Part shown: positions 22,417-23,158 of the stretch, one piece after another
Layout: the number at the start of each line of letters is the position of its first letter
Position numbering within the stretch: position 1 is the stretch's first letter
Program-made: the position numbers and the translations under genes
From: Chitinophagaceae bacterium UBA1946
GTDB taxonomy: Bacteria > Bacteroidota > Bacteroidia > Chitinophagales > Chitinophagaceae
Assembly (NCBI GenBank): GCA_002336815.1
Contig: DDEU01000075.1
Location: forward strand, 1-23,158
Length of the DNA stretch: 23,158 bases
Direction of reading: 5' to 3'
The notes under the pieces: model-generated
What the model saw: the letters and a program-made list of their open reading frames with translations, nothing else
The model's database searches: none
What the model was told of the DNA's origin: nothing

Positions 22417-23158
22417 ATGATAAAAAGAAGTACGTCCTTTATTTTACTGTGTATTATGCTGCTCGTTAGTATATTTTCCTTTGCACAGGAGAAAAAGCAA
22501 TTCAGTGCACTGCTGGTAACTAAAACTGCAGGCTGGCACCACGAATCGATCAATGAAGGAGTAGCCGCCATCAAAGCCCTGGCAGCAAGAAATTTTTTCG
22601 ATGTACAGTGGCACCAGGATGGGGTAGGCATTACCGAAAAATACCTCGAAAATTTCCAGGTGATCATATTCCTCAATACTACCGGTGATATCTTTAAGCC
22701 GGATGAACAAACAGCCATTGAACATTTTATCCAGGCCGGCAAGGGCTATGTTGGCATTCATAGTGCCTCAGACACGGAGTATGACTGGCCATGGTACACA
22801 AAACTCGTTGGCAGAATGTTTCATATTCACCCCGCTATTCAAACAGCCAAACTTAAGTTTACCAGTAATAAATTTCCGGGTTTGAATCTTTTTACAGACA
22901 ACCAGTGGTGGACAGATGAGTGGTACCAGTTTGGTGCCGAAACCACCACGGGCCTGAATTATATTTTAGCAGTAGATGAGTCTTCTTACGATCCTAAAAC
23001 CAACTGGGGTAACAAAAGTGGCGAAGGCATGGGCACATTTCATCCCATCTCCTGGTATCACGATTATGATGGCGGGCGCTCTTTTTATACTGCCCTTGGT
23101 CACATGCCTGCAGTGTATAATGAGCCGGCATTTTTGAATCATATTTATGCTGGTATTC
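22417..23158 (+). CDS. ThuA-like domain protein (3' truncated by window edge)
   Basis: The ATG at 22417 opens a frame that runs to the end of the window with 247 residues visible. A signal peptide (FILLCIMLLVSIFSFAQ) is followed by a ThuA-type glutamine-amidotransferase-like fold: ALLVTKTAGWHHES near 31-44, VIIFLNTTGD near 82-91, GYVGIHSASDTEYDWPWY near 110-127, and WYHDYDGGRSFYTALGH near 213-229. ThuA was named from trehalose utilisation, where it acts with a sugar 3-dehydrogenase, and exported ThuA-like proteins are common in Bacteroidota gene sets for oxidised sugars. Proteins of this class often carry further C-terminal domains, which could lie beyond the edge. It starts 61 bases after the TolB-like gene and may be cotranscribed. 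Confidence 0.88.
   Translation, partial: MIKRSTSFILLCIMLLVSIFSFAQEKKQFSALLVTKTAGWHHESINEGVAAIKALAARNFFDVQWHQDGVGITEKYLENFQVIIFLNTTGDIFKPDEQTAIEHFIQAGKGYVGIHSASDTEYDWPWYTKLVGRMFHIHPAIQTAKLKFTSNKFPGLNLFTDNQWWTDEWYQFGAETTTGLNYILAVDESSYDPKTNWGNKSGEGMGTFHPISWYHDYDGGRSFYTALGHMPAVYNEPAFLNHIYAGI

Noticed and set aside
1..23158. CRISPR arrays, tRNA or rRNA genes, and intact transposases
   Set aside because: No regularly spaced direct repeats, no tRNA-like cloverleaf and no transposase motifs were noticed by eye; a dedicated search was not possible.

Overview
The window looks like a chromosomal segment of a Bacteroidota bacterium, most likely from the Chitinophagaceae or a near relative. This rests on moderate GC content, starts without clear Shine-Dalgarno sequences, a TAnnTTTG-type promoter box, secreted glycosidases with Bacteroidota-like signal peptides, and a gene set matching the Bacteroidota mannobiose pathway. 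No rRNA, tRNA, CRISPR array or intact transposase was seen.

Layout. Positions 1-818 hold the 3' end of a GMC-type oxidoreductase gene and a gluconate 2-dehydrogenase subunit 3-like lipoprotein gene. Positions 1150-8644 are a same-strand run of six secreted enzymes: a CE2-like acetyl esterase, a GH26 beta-mannanase, a GH5 (GH5_2-like) endoglucanase, a GH28-like polygalacturonase homologue, a GH5 (GH5_7-like) beta-mannanase and a GH27 alpha-galactosidase. Positions 8711-10281, on the minus strand, carry a small SGNH esterase and an AraC-family regulator. From 10515 the plus strand resumes with GH26, a sodium:solute symporter, a GH130 phosphorylase and a cellobiose/mannobiose 2-epimerase, packed tightly. 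These are followed by GH3, an alpha/beta-hydrolase esterase, a Tat-exported TIM-barrel protein, a TolB-like beta-propeller protein and a truncated ThuA-like gene running off the right edge.

How the genes fit together (inference from family knowledge). The esterases would strip acetyl groups and the GH27 would remove alpha-galactose. The GH26 and GH5 enzymes would cut the glucomannan backbone and the GH3 would trim gluco-oligosaccharides. A disaccharide such as mannobiose would enter by the SSS symporter. In the cytoplasm the epimerase would convert mannobiose to mannosyl-glucose, and GH130 would phosphorolyse this to mannose 1-phosphate and glucose. The second block therefore holds the same parts as the known Bacteroides fragilis mannobiose operon, here preceded by a larger set for acetylated galactoglucomannan. 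No SusC/SusD pair lies in the window. The regulator sits between the two blocks.

The flanks (GMC oxidoreductase plus subunit 3 on the left, TIM-barrel and ThuA proteins on the right) resemble parts of 3-keto-glycoside metabolism and could form a second, oxidative route. This is a hypothesis. Several DNA structures are unexplained by genes: a 15-bp perfect inverted repeat that contains the last codons of the first GH26 gene, a 19-bp inverted repeat upstream of the subunit 3 gene, a 124-bp MITE-like element with 14-bp terminal inverted repeats after GH3, and a palindrome in the divergent regulator promoter region.
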